Origin: Lunularia cruciata
Lineage: Eukaryota; Streptophyta; Marchantiopsida; Lunulariales; Lunulariaceae
DNA length: 64,000 nucleotides
Direction: 5' to 3'
Assembly (NCBI GenBank): GCA_948567375.1
Contig: OX419757.1
Span: forward strand, 56,479,665 to 56,543,664
Shown here: positions 11,871 through 23,440 of the stretch, one piece after another
Position numbering within the stretch: the first letter of the stretch is position 1
Layout: every line of letters begins with the position of its first letter
Notes under the pieces: model-generated
Databases searched by the model: none
What the model was told of the DNA's origin: nothing
Seen by the model: the letters and a program-made list of their open reading frames with translations, nothing else
Made by a program: the position numbers and the translations under genes

Positions 11871-12334
11871 GAATGGGGCTTTTAGCTCATTCATATGGTC
11901 ATGTTGGTTCTCGCTGATCATACCGGTAGAAAGGCGACCGCGTAGGGTTACAAGAAGGATGGGTAACCCTTAAAAGGTCAAATGGGGCTGAGTTCCATTA
12001 TACACTTGGCACTTGATCGGATCATACTTGTGCACTCTCGGCTAGAACAAACGACGGTCTACACTTGCACTTCCTTCAACCGTCAGGATGAGCATCAGTC
12101 GCCAATCAGAGAAGATTGCTGCCCACAAAGTCCTCTCCGAATTCTTGCCACTAGATTCAAGATGAATGGATCTAGTGATCAAAGTCTTAGTTTCAAAGGA
12201 AACGCAGGAGTTGTACAAGGGTGGTCAATCCTGCTACCCGGACCGTACTGGCACATCCTTCTAATAAATTTCTGGATTTCCATGGGGTATAATGAAAAGT
12301 TTACCACTACCATGCCTCGGATCTAAGAAAGATT

Positions 12335-12360
12335 TCTCACTTCATATCTATGAAGTGAGA
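12335..12360. repeat. Perfect 12-bp-arm palindrome
   Basis: TCTCACTTCATA (12335-12346) and TATGAAGTGAGA (12349-12360) are exact reverse complements around a 2-nt loop. It could be a protein-binding dyad or a chance hairpin. Confidence 0.6.
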
Positions 12361-12806
12361 TATGAAGTTTACATATACCGTTTTATAACATAGGAGATAA
12401 AATACACAGGCATTTTATTTGTTTCAGTTCTGACATTATCTTTTATTATATTTATCTTCATATCAAATTGTTAGAACTACTTTTGAATCTTTCACATTTT
12501 GTTTTCTCGGGGTTACTTTTGAAATCCCTAAATAATCAATTGCTGTGTTTACTTCTTAAGGCTAGGAGACGGGTACCGTTTGAAAAAGAACATTTTTGGA
12601 CTTCCAACATGATTAGATGGTAGTCCAAGTATATACCTCATTGATTTCAATACAATACAATCGAGAGATAGTACATCTCTAGATTGTTTTTTTTCGTGCT
12701 TTTTGATCTGCAAGGAACTAAACCCTTTCGGCAATCTTTTTTGCGCATACCTTACCTTAGTATACGCATATCATACCTTGGTATAGAGTTATCTGTATTG
12801 TATAGC

Positions 12807-12872
12807 TATCATAATATTATCCTAGAGATTACACCAACTTTATCGTAATATTATCATAAGGATTACGCCAAC
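12807..12872. repeat. Two imperfect tandem copies of about 32 bp
   Basis: Units 12807-12839 and 12841-12872 share TATCRTAATATTATC followed by GGATTAC/AGATTAC and CCAAC. Confidence 0.6.
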
Positions 12873-12983
12873 GTTACATATCGCGAGTGTATGCGAGGGG
12901 AGACCCTCTAGTGGATCCATTGTTTGAGGTAGTAAGTTGCTTTACAATAATGCTACTTCCTTTTACTTTCAAATGATGCACAC

Positions 12984-13212
12984 ATATTAGACCTCTTAAA
13001 GGATACTTGTACAGGGTCCTTGAAGAATGTAAGTAAAGTTGTGTCCAAGTTTATACTCGGCCTAAAACTAGAATCCCAATGAGAAGTCTAAAGGAAATAT
13101 TGGACCATTTAAGGATACTTGTATACTGGGTCTTTGAAGAATGTAAGTAAAGTTCTGTGTGCATTTATACTCAACCTAAGACTAGAACCCCAATGAGAAT
13201 GAGAATTCTAAA
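12984..13212. repeat. Tandem duplication of about 110 bp
   Basis: Units 12984-13092 and 13097-13212 share AAGGATACTTGTA, GAAGAATGTAAGTAAAGTT and CCCAATGAGAA with moderate divergence. A short inverted echo (TTCTCATTGGAGTTCTAG) follows at about 13232-13250. The block abuts the end of remnant F. Confidence 0.7.
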
Positions 13213-13293
13213 GATCTCACCTCCTTAGACTTCTCATTGGAGTTCTAGTTTCCATTAGGGAATTTGAAGGTTTTGGTTTCAGCTCTAGAAGGA

Positions 13294-13709
13294 TGTAAAA
13301 GACAGAAGAAGGTAAAAGAAAGAAATAAGAGAATGGAAGATAAGAAGGAAGAAAGGTTACATCTAAACTCTCAATTGAGTGAAACTCAGAATCTCTAGTA
13401 TGAACTTGGGCTTTGATATTTATAGTGAAGCAATACAAGGCTTTTGAGAAGCTTTCAAGGAAGTTTCCGTCTCAAATCCATTTTCTTGGAGTGCAAGCTA
13501 AGCAACTCGGGAAGTTCCTTCTAGAAGTTGCTTATTTGACATACAAGCTAAGCTAACCATTACCCAATCCTTGGAAAGTATCTAAAATCTCCACACCAAG
13601 AAACTTACTAGATACTTCTAGAATATTTTTATAATTCCTAGCTATATTTGGCTTATTTTACTAACTCATTAGCCTCTACTAACGTGACTGCTAACTCCAT
13701 ATTATTACA
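13294..13709 (-). repeat. 3' LTR of remnant F (about 416 bp)
   Basis: On the minus strand it begins TGTAATAATATGGAGTTAGC at 13709 and ends GTCTTTTACA at 13294. It is homologous over its length to 38728-39138, sharing the repeated GTGCAAGCTAAGC and AAGCTTC-type stretches. Clearly diverged, hence old. Confidence 0.7.
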
Positions 13710-15110
13710 TATTATCCTGATGCTAGCGGGTGATGTCCTCGTTACCATGGAATCCTTGAACTCCTATATAGCAATCTGTACATTTTGGAGATGAGAAAGA
13801 GACTCCCATGTGGCATCATGAAGAGGATGCCCTGTCCAAAGGACCTTATATTTAATATGTTAGGGGCAGCCACATTGGATGTAATAATGTGAAAGTATAC
13901 CATCATCATTGTATTCCTCATGATTGGTGACAAGGATTGGAAGAGGAGAGGATGGACACAAGTGGAAAAGGAAGATGGGTTAAAAATGAAGAGTTTTAAT
14001 TTTGAAACATGAAATACAAGATGGATCTGCATATGACTAAGAAAAGCAAGTTGGTAGGCAACAAGAGAAGTGATCTAAGTAATATCAAATGGATTTATCT
14101 AATTAGAAGAAAGGTTTATGAATTTGAGTGACAAAAAAATGGAGAATATACCTTATTGCCTAGTTGAAAAGTGAGATCATGATAATGTTTATTTGTAAAT
14201 TGCTTTTGCTAATTTTGAGAAATGAGAAGATGAGACTTGGCTTGGTATAAGGATTTAGATAACAAGGACAAGAAGGTGGAAGTATGAGGAAATTGAGATG
14301 ATAACGGAGTAGAAAGTGAATCTCAAACAAGTGGATTTTGCCCAAAATTAAGGTAAAGGGGAGAAGACCCAATGCTGGCTTGAAATTATTGTAGGTAAAT
14401 TCAACAACCTCAAGACAATTATCATAATTGGTATGGTGAATGTTGACAAAGGCATGAAGAATATCTTCTAAGGTGCAATTTTCATGTTTAGTTTGCCCAT
14501 CAATATGAGGATGATAGGCCGTAGACAAAGCAAGTTGGATGCCAAGTAGCTTGAAGAGTGCTTGCCAAAATTTACCAATGAATTAACAATCACAGTTGGA
14601 GATGAGAACCCTTGGAATCCATGGTGCTTGAAGACAATGTCAAAGTAAATCCTTGCTAGCATCGGATTATCCGTGGTATCCACAATAGGTGCCAAGTGAA
14701 TCTACTTGCCAAGTTTATTAAAAAACACCATTATGGCAATATGGCCTTGATCCATCTTGGGCAAGGATGTGATGAGGTCACAACTTACATGTTCCCATTT
14801 GGTAGCTAGAATGTGAAGTAGTTGAAGTATTCCACCCGGTTTCTTGTTGCTAATCTTGTTGCATTGACAGTTTTCACAAGATCAAACAAACTCTCAAACC
14901 TCTTGTGCAATGTTTGGCCACCACCATCAATATTAGAGGGTACTCAAAGTTTTTACCTCACCCAAGTGATCAATAATTGATAACTCATGGGCCTTTTGAA
15001 GCCACACAAGTTGGAGATCACCTATAATTGGAAATAGATCCGGTTCTCAAAAAATAGAAGGCACTTTTTGAAGGAAAAAATGGCGTATTCTTTGTCATGT
15101 TTTGCAAGAC
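13294..15110 (-). mobile_element. Remnant F: Ty3/gypsy integrase end plus 3' LTR
   Basis: On the minus strand this holds an integrase core (about 14160-14900: WEHVSCDLITSLPK, HHGFQ, MSTAYHPHIDGQTK), an integrase C-terminal module (about 13950-14030: VFHVSKLKLF, as in GPY/F modules) and a 3' LTR (13294-13709). The integrase style matches plant chromovirus-type gypsy elements, but no chromodomain was recognised. Old and heavily broken. Its LTR matches that of remnant G (38728-39138). The upstream limit is uncertain. Confidence 0.7.
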
Positions 15111-16285
15111 AACTTTGCAGCAATTGAAAGAAGGGGTCTTGTTGTAAAGCAGTCTTAAACTCTATGTGTAGGTTTATTTTGTCTCTAATTTTTTAGGGCT
15201 AAGTATGCTCCCCATAACTCTCAAATGAGTGGTATAGGTTACAAATACCTCTTTCCATAGTCTTGGAAGGATGTAGTCTCATATAGTAGGAGTCAATAGC
15301 ACTATTGTGTTTTTTAGGAGTATAGGCTTTGGTAGTCCTCTTACTAGTAAATAGATTCTTATAGCATTATGATTTCTAGTCATATCTTTGCTTGGCTCAT
15401 GATCTATTATCTATTTTTTCTTGCACAATACTCCTTGTTTTCATATACTTCTTATCACTAGACTATAGGAAGATTGAGTCATATTTGAGCAAGCAAATGC
15501 ACACTCACACCCATAATTAGTATTCTCTCTTATATAGAGGGAGAGGTTTGGATCTTGACCCCGTGCTTCTCCTTTGAGTAGTTTATTATGGAAATATGTC
15601 TACATTAGGCTTACTATATCCAACCTTTTTAAATCTACTAGACTAATGAGCTTGTAGATCTCCATATGATATGCACAACATACAATATTCAAGATGTGCT
15701 TTGACTGAGAGTTTAATAGAGTTCATGATGTCATTTGAGACACAATAGCCCAAATATTATAATCCATAAGGGCCTGATTACAAATTGAGTGGTTGCCTGA
15801 CTTACCTAGTGAGAGTAAATATATGGACTTTCACAAAAAATGACTTACTTGGCTTGTTGTGGTGGTCATCAAACCTCTCCAAGCAAAGTCCATTGTAATA
15901 AGTAGCCATCTAAGCTATATCCACCAAAGGCAAAAGAATCATTATACATCATTGCTACTCTATGATTCCTTTGTATCTTTGGCTATAGAGATTTTTGGGT
16001 ATCTTTATCATCATTTTGACGGTCTCCTTGGAGCAACTACACAAGAATCTTTGCAAAAGAGAAATTATTGGTTGTTTTGCCTATTATGCCTACTTCATAT
16101 TTTAAAATTTTAAATACAGAGTCTCAATTACCTTACCATGAATCAAAGTATTGTGTTTTCATAAACATGCTATAGTAATAAGAGTTCTTAACTTGTAGGA
16201 CACTTCCTCTCCCCCTACTAGATGGACCTATATCATACAATTTAGCAATATACTACTTTGTTTCTTTTCTCCCCTTGCCTAGCAT
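15111..16285. other. Unassigned stretch, probably decayed repeat
   Basis: No domain could be recognised on either strand. A plus frame at 15859-16113 lacks recognisable motifs. The stretch lies between remnant F and element E1 and may include older parts of F. Confidence 0.4.
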
Positions 16286-16380
16286 TGGTCTTTGTCATGC
16301 ATATATACATTGCTGTCAACATCATACACTATAGAAGCACAACTCACACATAAGTCATACAAAGACTCTAAAGTGCCACA
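16286..16380 (-). repeat. Extra copy of the E pre-LTR segment outside the E1 3' LTR
   Basis: This about 95-bp segment (minus strand from TTGTGGCACTTTAGAGTC) repeats the segment between the E1 polypurine tract and 3' LTR (about 16835-16945) and its counterpart in E2 (about 37519-37622). Here it lies beyond the LTR end. Its presence on both sides of the LTR suggests ectopic recombination, a tandem E remnant or template switching. Confidence 0.65.
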
Positions 16381-16830
16381 ATAATCAGATTGCTTACCAC
16401 TCTCAACTCAACTCAACTCAGATCAGTACTTGATCTGTCACTCTATAAACTGCCAACAATTGGGCACTGATTACAGTCAAGCCACACCCACTCAAGCATA
16501 GAGAATCCAGGTGACGCTCGCCGGCCTCTATCCACCATAGCCAGGAATTCGAAGGCTCAACATCAGAGAAGTGAGCTCTTTGGAGCTCACTTCAAAACTA
16601 TACCCCCTGGACTCAAGCTAGCTCTAAAACCCTAATGGTCCCGCTGACAGCACACTCAATGGTGCAAACGGTGCAAAGTGACGGTGGGCCCCACCGTGAA
16701 GTCAGTACCCTGAACACAAAATCTGAGCTTTGGAAAGTAGTCTCTGAGAAACTGCTGAAATAACTCTAACTACTATCATTGGAACTTTAGTGTCCAAGCA
16801 TCTAGATGCGGCACTACAAATTGCATGACA
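16381..16830 (-). repeat. 3' LTR of E1
   Basis: The minus-strand start TGTCATGCAATTTGTAGTGCC is at 16830 and the end is at 16381. It aligns with the 5' LTR (27648-28098) and with the E2 5' LTR. A stem-loop with 11-bp arms (GAAGTGAGCTC / GAGCTCACTTC) lies at 16568-16593. The outer end is altered and abuts the extra segment 16286-16380. Confidence 0.8.
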
Positions 16831-17106
16831 GCTATCATGCGTATATACATTGTTACACAACATACATTGTTGTCAACATCATACACTATAGAAGCACAAC
16901 TCACACATAAGTCATACATAGACTCTAAAGTGCCACAATCTCCTCCCTAGCTGGCGGTTAGGTCCCTCTAACTCCAGATAGCCATCTACTCTAAGTATAT
17001 GGTATACCCTCAAATGGGTAAAGATCAGGAGGCCTGGTGCTATGGAGCCCCATCGTTAGTTGCCTGTCTGAAATCTATACCATATAAAGAATGAACTAGC
17101 TATAGG

Positions 17107-17250
17107 TCAAGTACATCTAGGACATAACCACTGTCCTTGATGAACCACCGTGAGGGAAGGAGTCATACATGCCATATGTCATCCTCTCAAACAGCTATCA
17201 CACACTAACATAGTAGCAACTCCACCAGAAGAGCCACATAACGTACACCT
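17107..17250 (-). other. PHD-finger-like module at the 3' end of E1 coding region
   Basis: Downstream of the integrase the minus strand shows the spacing Cys-x2-Cys, about 12 residues, Cys-x2-Cys (LVCDSC), His-x2-Cys (HMAC), then WLCPRC. This is the Cys4-His-Cys3 pattern of PHD zinc fingers, with the usual Trp two residues before the last Cys pair. PHD fingers often read histone H3 tails. In chromoviruses a chromodomain occupies this position, so a targeting role is a reasonable inference. The same pattern is at 37205-37352 in E2. Confidence 0.65.
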
Positions 17251-17589
17251 CAAGCCTGTACATACAAGTGCCAAGCTTGGGTCCATAGTACTATCAATGT
17301 TTGGGAGGTGGCATGGTGCACAATTGCGCACATGATCCTTCCAAATAACACCATCACGTCCTTCTTACACAAGGACTCTAGATGGCAAAACCTTGCGCAC
17401 TCTCAAGATAGTGCGGCCTGTAGAAACATCAAGTGTTGTCGATGCTGTGTGTTGTAGATATACATAGTCGCTTGGATGAAATTGATGGATCAAGGGTTTA
17501 TAACCTCCTCCTTGAATGGTAGCATAGCGTAAAGTATCTCTATGCTGAGCAATCGCCAAGTTCTCAAAGGCCATCGGCATCACTCTCCA

Positions 17590-20150
17590 AAAGATCTTTG
17601 TCCGCTAAGAACATGCACTCATCCATACATCGGGGTCATCCAAGTCCAAAACTACAGTAGCATCTTGACGAATGGTTGTAGGTAAATTTGGATCTCATCC
17701 ATAGAGTAGAAAGTATGGAGAGAAGGATGCTAAGGAGGCTTGCCGGCTGAACCGATAGCCCATGGCCAACCAAGGTAATTGGAGATCCCAATCTCCCAAG
17801 TGGCCTCTCTGCAAACCATAATTTGCAATCTTCTCTTCACCGTCTGAACCACTCTCTTTGCTAAGCCATCTGCCTTAGAGTGATCTCGGAATGTAGTACA
17901 ATGATCAATCAAAGCCTTGTCACACAAGACCTGAAACTCCCCCAAGAACTTTGTACCTTGATCAGTCAAAACCTCAGTTGGTGCACCAAAATGACTAAGA
18001 ACTTGATCCAGGAACAAGTAAGTTGTCCCTTCACTAGACTTGTCAGGAAGTGCCACCAACTCAATCCACTTGGAGAAGTGCTCTACCATCACCAAAACAT
18101 ACCGATGATGTCTCACAGTCAGCGGTAAAGGTCCAGCGAAGTCCAAACTCCAACAATAACCCAATCCCATGATAGGTAATGGGTGTAATTGTGGCGTAGG
18201 AGCATTGAATGATGCTCTAACTTGGTCACAAACCACACATCTGGCAACAAACTGTTGTACCTTGGTCTGCATACCGTGCCACCAATAATGACTCTGGAGT
18301 AAGCTATACGTACGCTTTAGTCCAAAATGTCCTAGCTCCTCATGAGCATGACGGACCAACTGTGGTCTCTGTGATGGAAGTGGTACTACTCGCACTCTAC
18401 CATCCTCCCATACACGCAAAAGGTGTCTACTTTCCAATCTGAACCGTCTGGCTTGCTGAAGAACACGGTCTCTCTCCTTGGCCCCAATTGTGCCACCCAC
18501 GACACTAGTGCAAATATAGTCCATCACTAAGACATCGTCATGAATGTCTCGTTGAACTATACCAATATCTTTACTCTCTAGATCTATGACCTCAATAACT
18601 CCTCCTGTATGCAGTGAGAAAGATACCACCAAAGCCTCTGCAAATATACACAGAAAGGCCGATGCACGCAAACCTGGCACCGTCTCCTCATCTGTCTCAC
18701 CATGCCAACATGCTCCGGTCTGATCTTGCTGGCTGGGACATGGGTTTCTACTCAACCCATCTGCATCACGGTTCACTACTCCAGGTCTATGAACAACCGT
18801 GAAATCATACTCCTATAAAATCAAAGCCCATTGTGCAAGCTTCCCTGAAAGCTTGTTGGACTCCATCAACCACTTCAGCGGCTGATGATCAGTGATGAGA
18901 GTGAAGGGGTTACCAAATAGGTAACATTGGAAATGTGCTACTGCCCAAATTGCTTCCAAGCACTCTCCCTCATATGAACTATACTTTGCCTCCGCTGAAT
19001 TGTTGGAGCGACTAGCATAGGCCACCACAAACTCCTTCTCCTCATCATCATCCTGGGTGAGCACCGCTCCAAGCCCCAACATACTCCAATCAGTGTGAAC
19101 CTGAAATGCTCGTCCCTTGATTGATCTCCTCAAAATAGGAGCAGATGTCAACCTCTCCTTGAGCTCTACAATAGCTCTCTCTTGCTCATCTCCACAACAC
19201 CACTCTTGTGTAAGCTTGGTCAGCTTTGTCAAGGCCTTGGCAATGGCACTAAATCCTCTAACATAGCAGCGATAGAAGTTTGCCAACCCAAGGAATGCTC
19301 ACACTCTGCTCACATCTGTAGGCCAAGGAATATGTGCAATAGCCTCCACCTTGGTCTACTGAACACCAAGTCCTCCGGGGTAGATAGTGTGACCCAAATA
19401 TTGAACCTGCTCGTGAAAGAACCTACACTTCCCAAGATGTAATTTGAGTCCATGAGATCTCAACCTCTCAAACACCTCCAACAGTTGTCTCTCATGCTCC
19501 TCCACAGTAGTGCTATAAACCAAAATGTCATCAATATAGCACCAAGAAAAATCCAATCCAGCTAGGATCCTATCCATGACCCTCTGTACTCAACATGAGC
19601 GTTCTTTATCCCAAATGGTAAGAACCTCCATTGATATAACACATCCTTCCCGTGGGGATCAATAACCCAAAATGTTGTCTTGGACTTATCCTCCTCCTTG
19701 ATCGGCAACTGATGATATCCTGCTTGAAGATCCAAAGTATTGAAGACCTTTGCATGCCCAATTGCATCAAAAATCTCCTCCGGTGTAAGCATGGCATACC
19801 GATCAGCCCTAGTCTGTCGGTTGATAGGACGGTAATCTCCACACATACACCTATCTGTATAGTTGCCATGCATATCCTTCTTGGCTGGCATCACTATCGC
19901 TGATGCATACTCTCCATGTGAAATCTCCACCAAACCAGCCTCAAAAAGGTCACTACTCCGGCTCCGAATCAATATCCTCTTTTTATCACTATATCGATAA
20001 GGACGTTGGAAAACTGGTGTGTTGCTAGTCAGCTCAATCCGTATACCAAGTCCCTTCAGAGCACCCAAATCCTTTATAATGAAGGAAAAACAACTTGTGT
20101 GACTCCTCAAGAACCTCCAAACCCTACGTCTTTCCTCTCCAGTAAGCTTG
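17590..20150 (-). pseudogene. E1 reverse transcriptase - RNase H - integrase region (fossil)
   Basis: Reverse transcriptase motifs: FNTLDLQAGYHQLPI, FLPFGIKNA, then CYIDDILVYS. RNase H: FQVHTDWS, YASRSNN, YEGECLEAIWAV, LITDHQPLKWL. Integrase: HHCC-type finger HAHEELGHFG ... CVVCDQ, then the catalytic core WSLDFAGPLPL, VLTDQGTKFLGEF and a late glutamate region. Order and motifs are of Ty3/gypsy type. Broken. Confidence 0.85.
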
Positions 20151-20499
20151 GGTCCAAGATCTGGCTCCCAAGTATCCTCTGTAACTATAGTAGGAGTGGA
20201 AGACGTACTGACTGACTGGTACACTGGGCCCTTGGGAGCAATAGTGTCATGCTCCCGACCACTAGAGGTCCCAACCTCTGTGTGAAAAACTCCCTCCACT
20301 CTGGCTGCAAGCTCCACACGTCCTCTGGCTGCATCCCATGTGGACCAAGGGTGTAATCCAAGTAGCCCACGCTCACCTGGATGGACTCCAAGTAGACCAC
20401 TCTCCCTAGTAGCTACTGAATGTGTCCCAAGAATACCATGTCCACTCGGTCCATCGCCCCCAACATGTGCCTGAATTGTCTCAATAGGCAATGGGCTCA

Positions 20500-23440
20500 C
20501 AAGTGTCCGAGTGGTGATGCCTATCAAGCACATCCTATACTGCTCTGCCAAGCCAAGGCTCACAATCCAGGTCAAACAGTTCAGGTCCATAGCCTGACCT
20601 AACAACTGACGCTTGGATGCCTCTGACATTGCTGAAACAGCGGTAATACCGGTGTGAAAACCCATTGCCCGCTCTCTCTCATCAGCGTTGGGCTCCACCA
20701 ACTATTGTTACTATGTGTGACAACCCGACAAATATCACTTTTGCAGTAATCGTGTAAGTAAAGTTTGTTCCCGTAGAGATACGAGTCAGAAATGTCCAAA
20801 TATGAAGTCAAAGTAACAATTTAGTTCTTCTTGGTTGCGTCTTTAATCTCTCAAGTAGAAACCACACCCTGAAGAGAGTAACAAGCACTGACTTGCAGTC
20901 TTGTCACAAATTAACACTCCTTAATCACAACTCCATCAAATCTTTCCAAACAATCTTGATTGTGATGATTCAGGCTCTCCCGAAAACGGCATTTCACTAC
21001 AAAACGACTTTGCCTCAGAATTGTGTTCCACCTCTCCACTAAAGGCACAACTTCCTCGATTGAAATTGCTTCACATCAACTTCACACTACACTCACAAAT
21101 GCAGAATACTACCAACACTACAATTCCTCTCAGATTTGTCAAGGCATTGCTTCGATTGCACTTCACTCAGGATCAAACACACAGAATGAAGATCAAGGCT
21201 GTGGAATCTAACATCCAACAAGCACACTAACTTGCACTTTGAATTTCTCCAAACACTCACAAACACAATTACAAAGCTGATACTCAGAATCAAGCTCAAG
21301 CAACGAGCACTACTTCATAGCACTTCGCTTTATCTATTCTCAGAAATAATGAGCACTGAACAACAATTTCCTACGAATGCCACTCTTAAATAGTGAAGCA
21401 ATTGACAGTTCTAACAACTATACCGTTCTACAACAACTGTTCTAACCTGCAGATCCGAAATGACAATGCAACCTTTCATATCTATCTATTCAAATCTCAA
21501 ATCGGTTACTACTCTGATCCGATGTCTACTTCTTCCTTGGCTTTCAAACCCAAACCCGAAGTAATCTTACTTCCTACTACTCTGTCCTCGGGTTTCACAA
21601 CTCCTAATTCCTCCACTAATTCTAACATTTCTCCTTCCTAATATGAAATTCCTATCATAGTTAAGCCTTCTAAATCTCTATCTCCCAACCCACTCTTCTC
21701 TAAAGTGTCAAATGTCAAATCCAAAGACACTTGCACTCCTATCTCTCTTACTTCAGGTCTAACTATTATCAATTCTTTTGCTAATTCTACTATATCCTCA
21801 TCAAGAATTGTAATTGAAAGCATGAATACACTATCTACACCTTCAATTTGTAACCCACTTTCCCCTAATCACTCAAGTTACTAACCCGAAGACACTTACT
21901 ATCGGATCCTGCACTTCGGGTTTATTCACTATTGTTACTTCTCCTTCAATTTCTATCATATCTTCAATCAGAACTGAAATTGAAGTCATAGGTATTCTAA
22001 CTATCTTCTTTCTCTACTCTAACTTCCTCTGATCCCTCTGGCAAAACTCTCCAAGTCACCTTCATTGCACTCCGAGGTCCGCCTACCTCGGATTTAGTCA
22101 TCTTCATCTTGAGGCAAAGTCTCATGACCCAACGTCATGTGAACCCAAAGTCCGAAGTACGAAGTACGAAGTCACATTGACCCGAAGACACTTTGACCCG
22201 AAGTACATCTACTCCAGAAACTTCAAATGCTTGTTACTTATTCTACAGACCTCTAAACTTTGCGATTTTGGTGGCAACGGAAAGCCCTGGACGAGATGCT
22301 TCCAACGAGATATAGCAAGCTTGATTTGAACTTGTGTGCATTGAGATATGGCCCCTGCAAGAATCCTGACCTGCAACTTCTATTTCTCTTTCGGGTTTGC
22401 CCTCGTTCGGGTTTGCTCTCCTTAACGTCTGATCCGAGTTTTTCCCTCCTCTGACACGAAGTAAGCTTCTTTGGGTCTGATCTTAACTGAGCACTTCTTC
22501 CTCTTACATGAAGTCAACTTCATCGGGTCTGATCAAATCACAAGTTTGCAGTCATTTCTTCTCCATTTGCTTTCAATTTGGTTTCAGCAGTGCATTTCTT
22601 CTTCTAAACTCATCCAAAATGAAAAATGTGGGTACCACACTATGAGTCCCAAACAAGTCCAGGTCCTCCCTCTCGAAAAGCATGAGAGCTTGGGAAACTC
22701 ATGAGTGTGGGAAATGCGGCTCTAGGCTGTCCAACTAGGTTCACCACTGCCATAGGTGACCTATCAGCCACTACCACTGTCTGAGACTGACGCCCAACAT
22801 CCAAGATATCATCAACAACAATGTGGTACAGTCGCTGAATCCCATCATAAGCACATTGTAGAACCTCTTTGGGTAAGAGGTTCATCCACCAAAGACAAAG
22901 ACAATGAGCTCGTGATCCCACTCTGGCTGTATCTAACAATACAGCAGGTCCTATCCAAGAATGGACCTGACGTGTACTCGCCACCACTCTAGTGCAAGAA
23001 TCACCTATCAAAGGAACATTCTCCAAAAGTTAAGCTAGAGAAACAGATTGATGAACTTGGAGATGTCGTAGTATTTGTAACATCTCCCAAAACACACTAG
23101 AACAAGGATCCCGAAGACCTAATCCTCTACCAGCACGTGTATGTCCCTGACACGGCCATCCCGAAATCACCAAGTGAATAGTCCCATGTCTCTTTAGGTC
23201 ATGTGCCCCCAATAAGGAAATGTCTCCTAGTAGGGCCTTTTGGTAACCTCTGACTGCTAACATCGGTAATAACTCCGGATACCGATAGGCCAAGTGTGCC
23301 ACATGATGTAAAGAGACTCGCCTAGCAGTCTCATCTCTCTCTACATACAAGTACCTTTGTACTCGTATACCCGCCTGCAACACCGCAGTTAGTCCGGTGT
23401 TGATCCCACCAAACAACTCCAATAGGCATATCTCCTCTGC
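20500..23440 (-). other. Cytosine-5 DNA methyltransferase domain in E1 (fossil part, interrupted by solo LTR)
   Basis: Minus-strand motifs in order: motif I LLELFGGINTGL (about 23390-23425), acidic motif II-like YVERDETA, motif IV with WPCQGHTRAG (Pro-Cys-Gln codons at 23147-23155), motif VI ENV (23015-23023), a motif VIII-like stretch (VLLDTARVGSRAHCLCLWW), a motif IX-like FPTLMSFPSSHAF, then the C-terminal block ERAMGF...LLGQAMDLN (about 20560-20660). The order and the GI-x-V-x-RY spacing after motif I resemble DNMT3/DRM-type enzymes, which transfer a methyl group from S-adenosylmethionine to cytosine C5. The domain sits between protease and RT and is part of the same pol region, as in E2. 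Broken. Confidence 0.8.
20716..22639 (-). repeat. Solo LTR, C-like subfamily (1924 bp), inserted in E1
   Basis: The minus strand begins TGTGGTACCCACATTTTT at 22639 and ends GGGTTGTCACA at 20716. Flanking CTATG at 20711-20715 and 22640-22644 is an exact 5-bp target duplication. The terminal 20 bases and the last roughly 750 bases match the 3.8-kb LTR of element C, but the middle is shorter and largely different. A short frame at about 21638-21823 (TLEKSGLGDRDLEG) echoes the end of the C LTR reading frame. The promoter-like CACTATTTAAGAGTGG is shared with C. Confidence 0.88.

Larger units (their letters stand above)
10849..12983. other. Host-like stretch, no firm gene
   Basis: Frames at 11251-11451 and 11982-12326 (plus) are short and lack recognisable domains, so they are not called. 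The stretch holds the direct repeat, palindrome and tandem repeat listed separately. A motif at about 11930-11980 (AAAGGCGACCGCGTAG ... GAAGGATGGG ... AAATGGGGCT) recurs in diverged form at about 29095-29205. Confidence 0.4.

Noticed and set aside
11982-12326. Plus-strand frame of 114 residues
   Set aside because: No domain or membrane segment; length is within chance for this composition.
12984-13212. CRISPR-like or satellite array
   Set aside because: Only two diverged units, without spacers or further copies.
15859-16113. Plus-strand frame of 84 residues near E1
   Set aside because: Lies in decayed repeat-like DNA; no confident family match.
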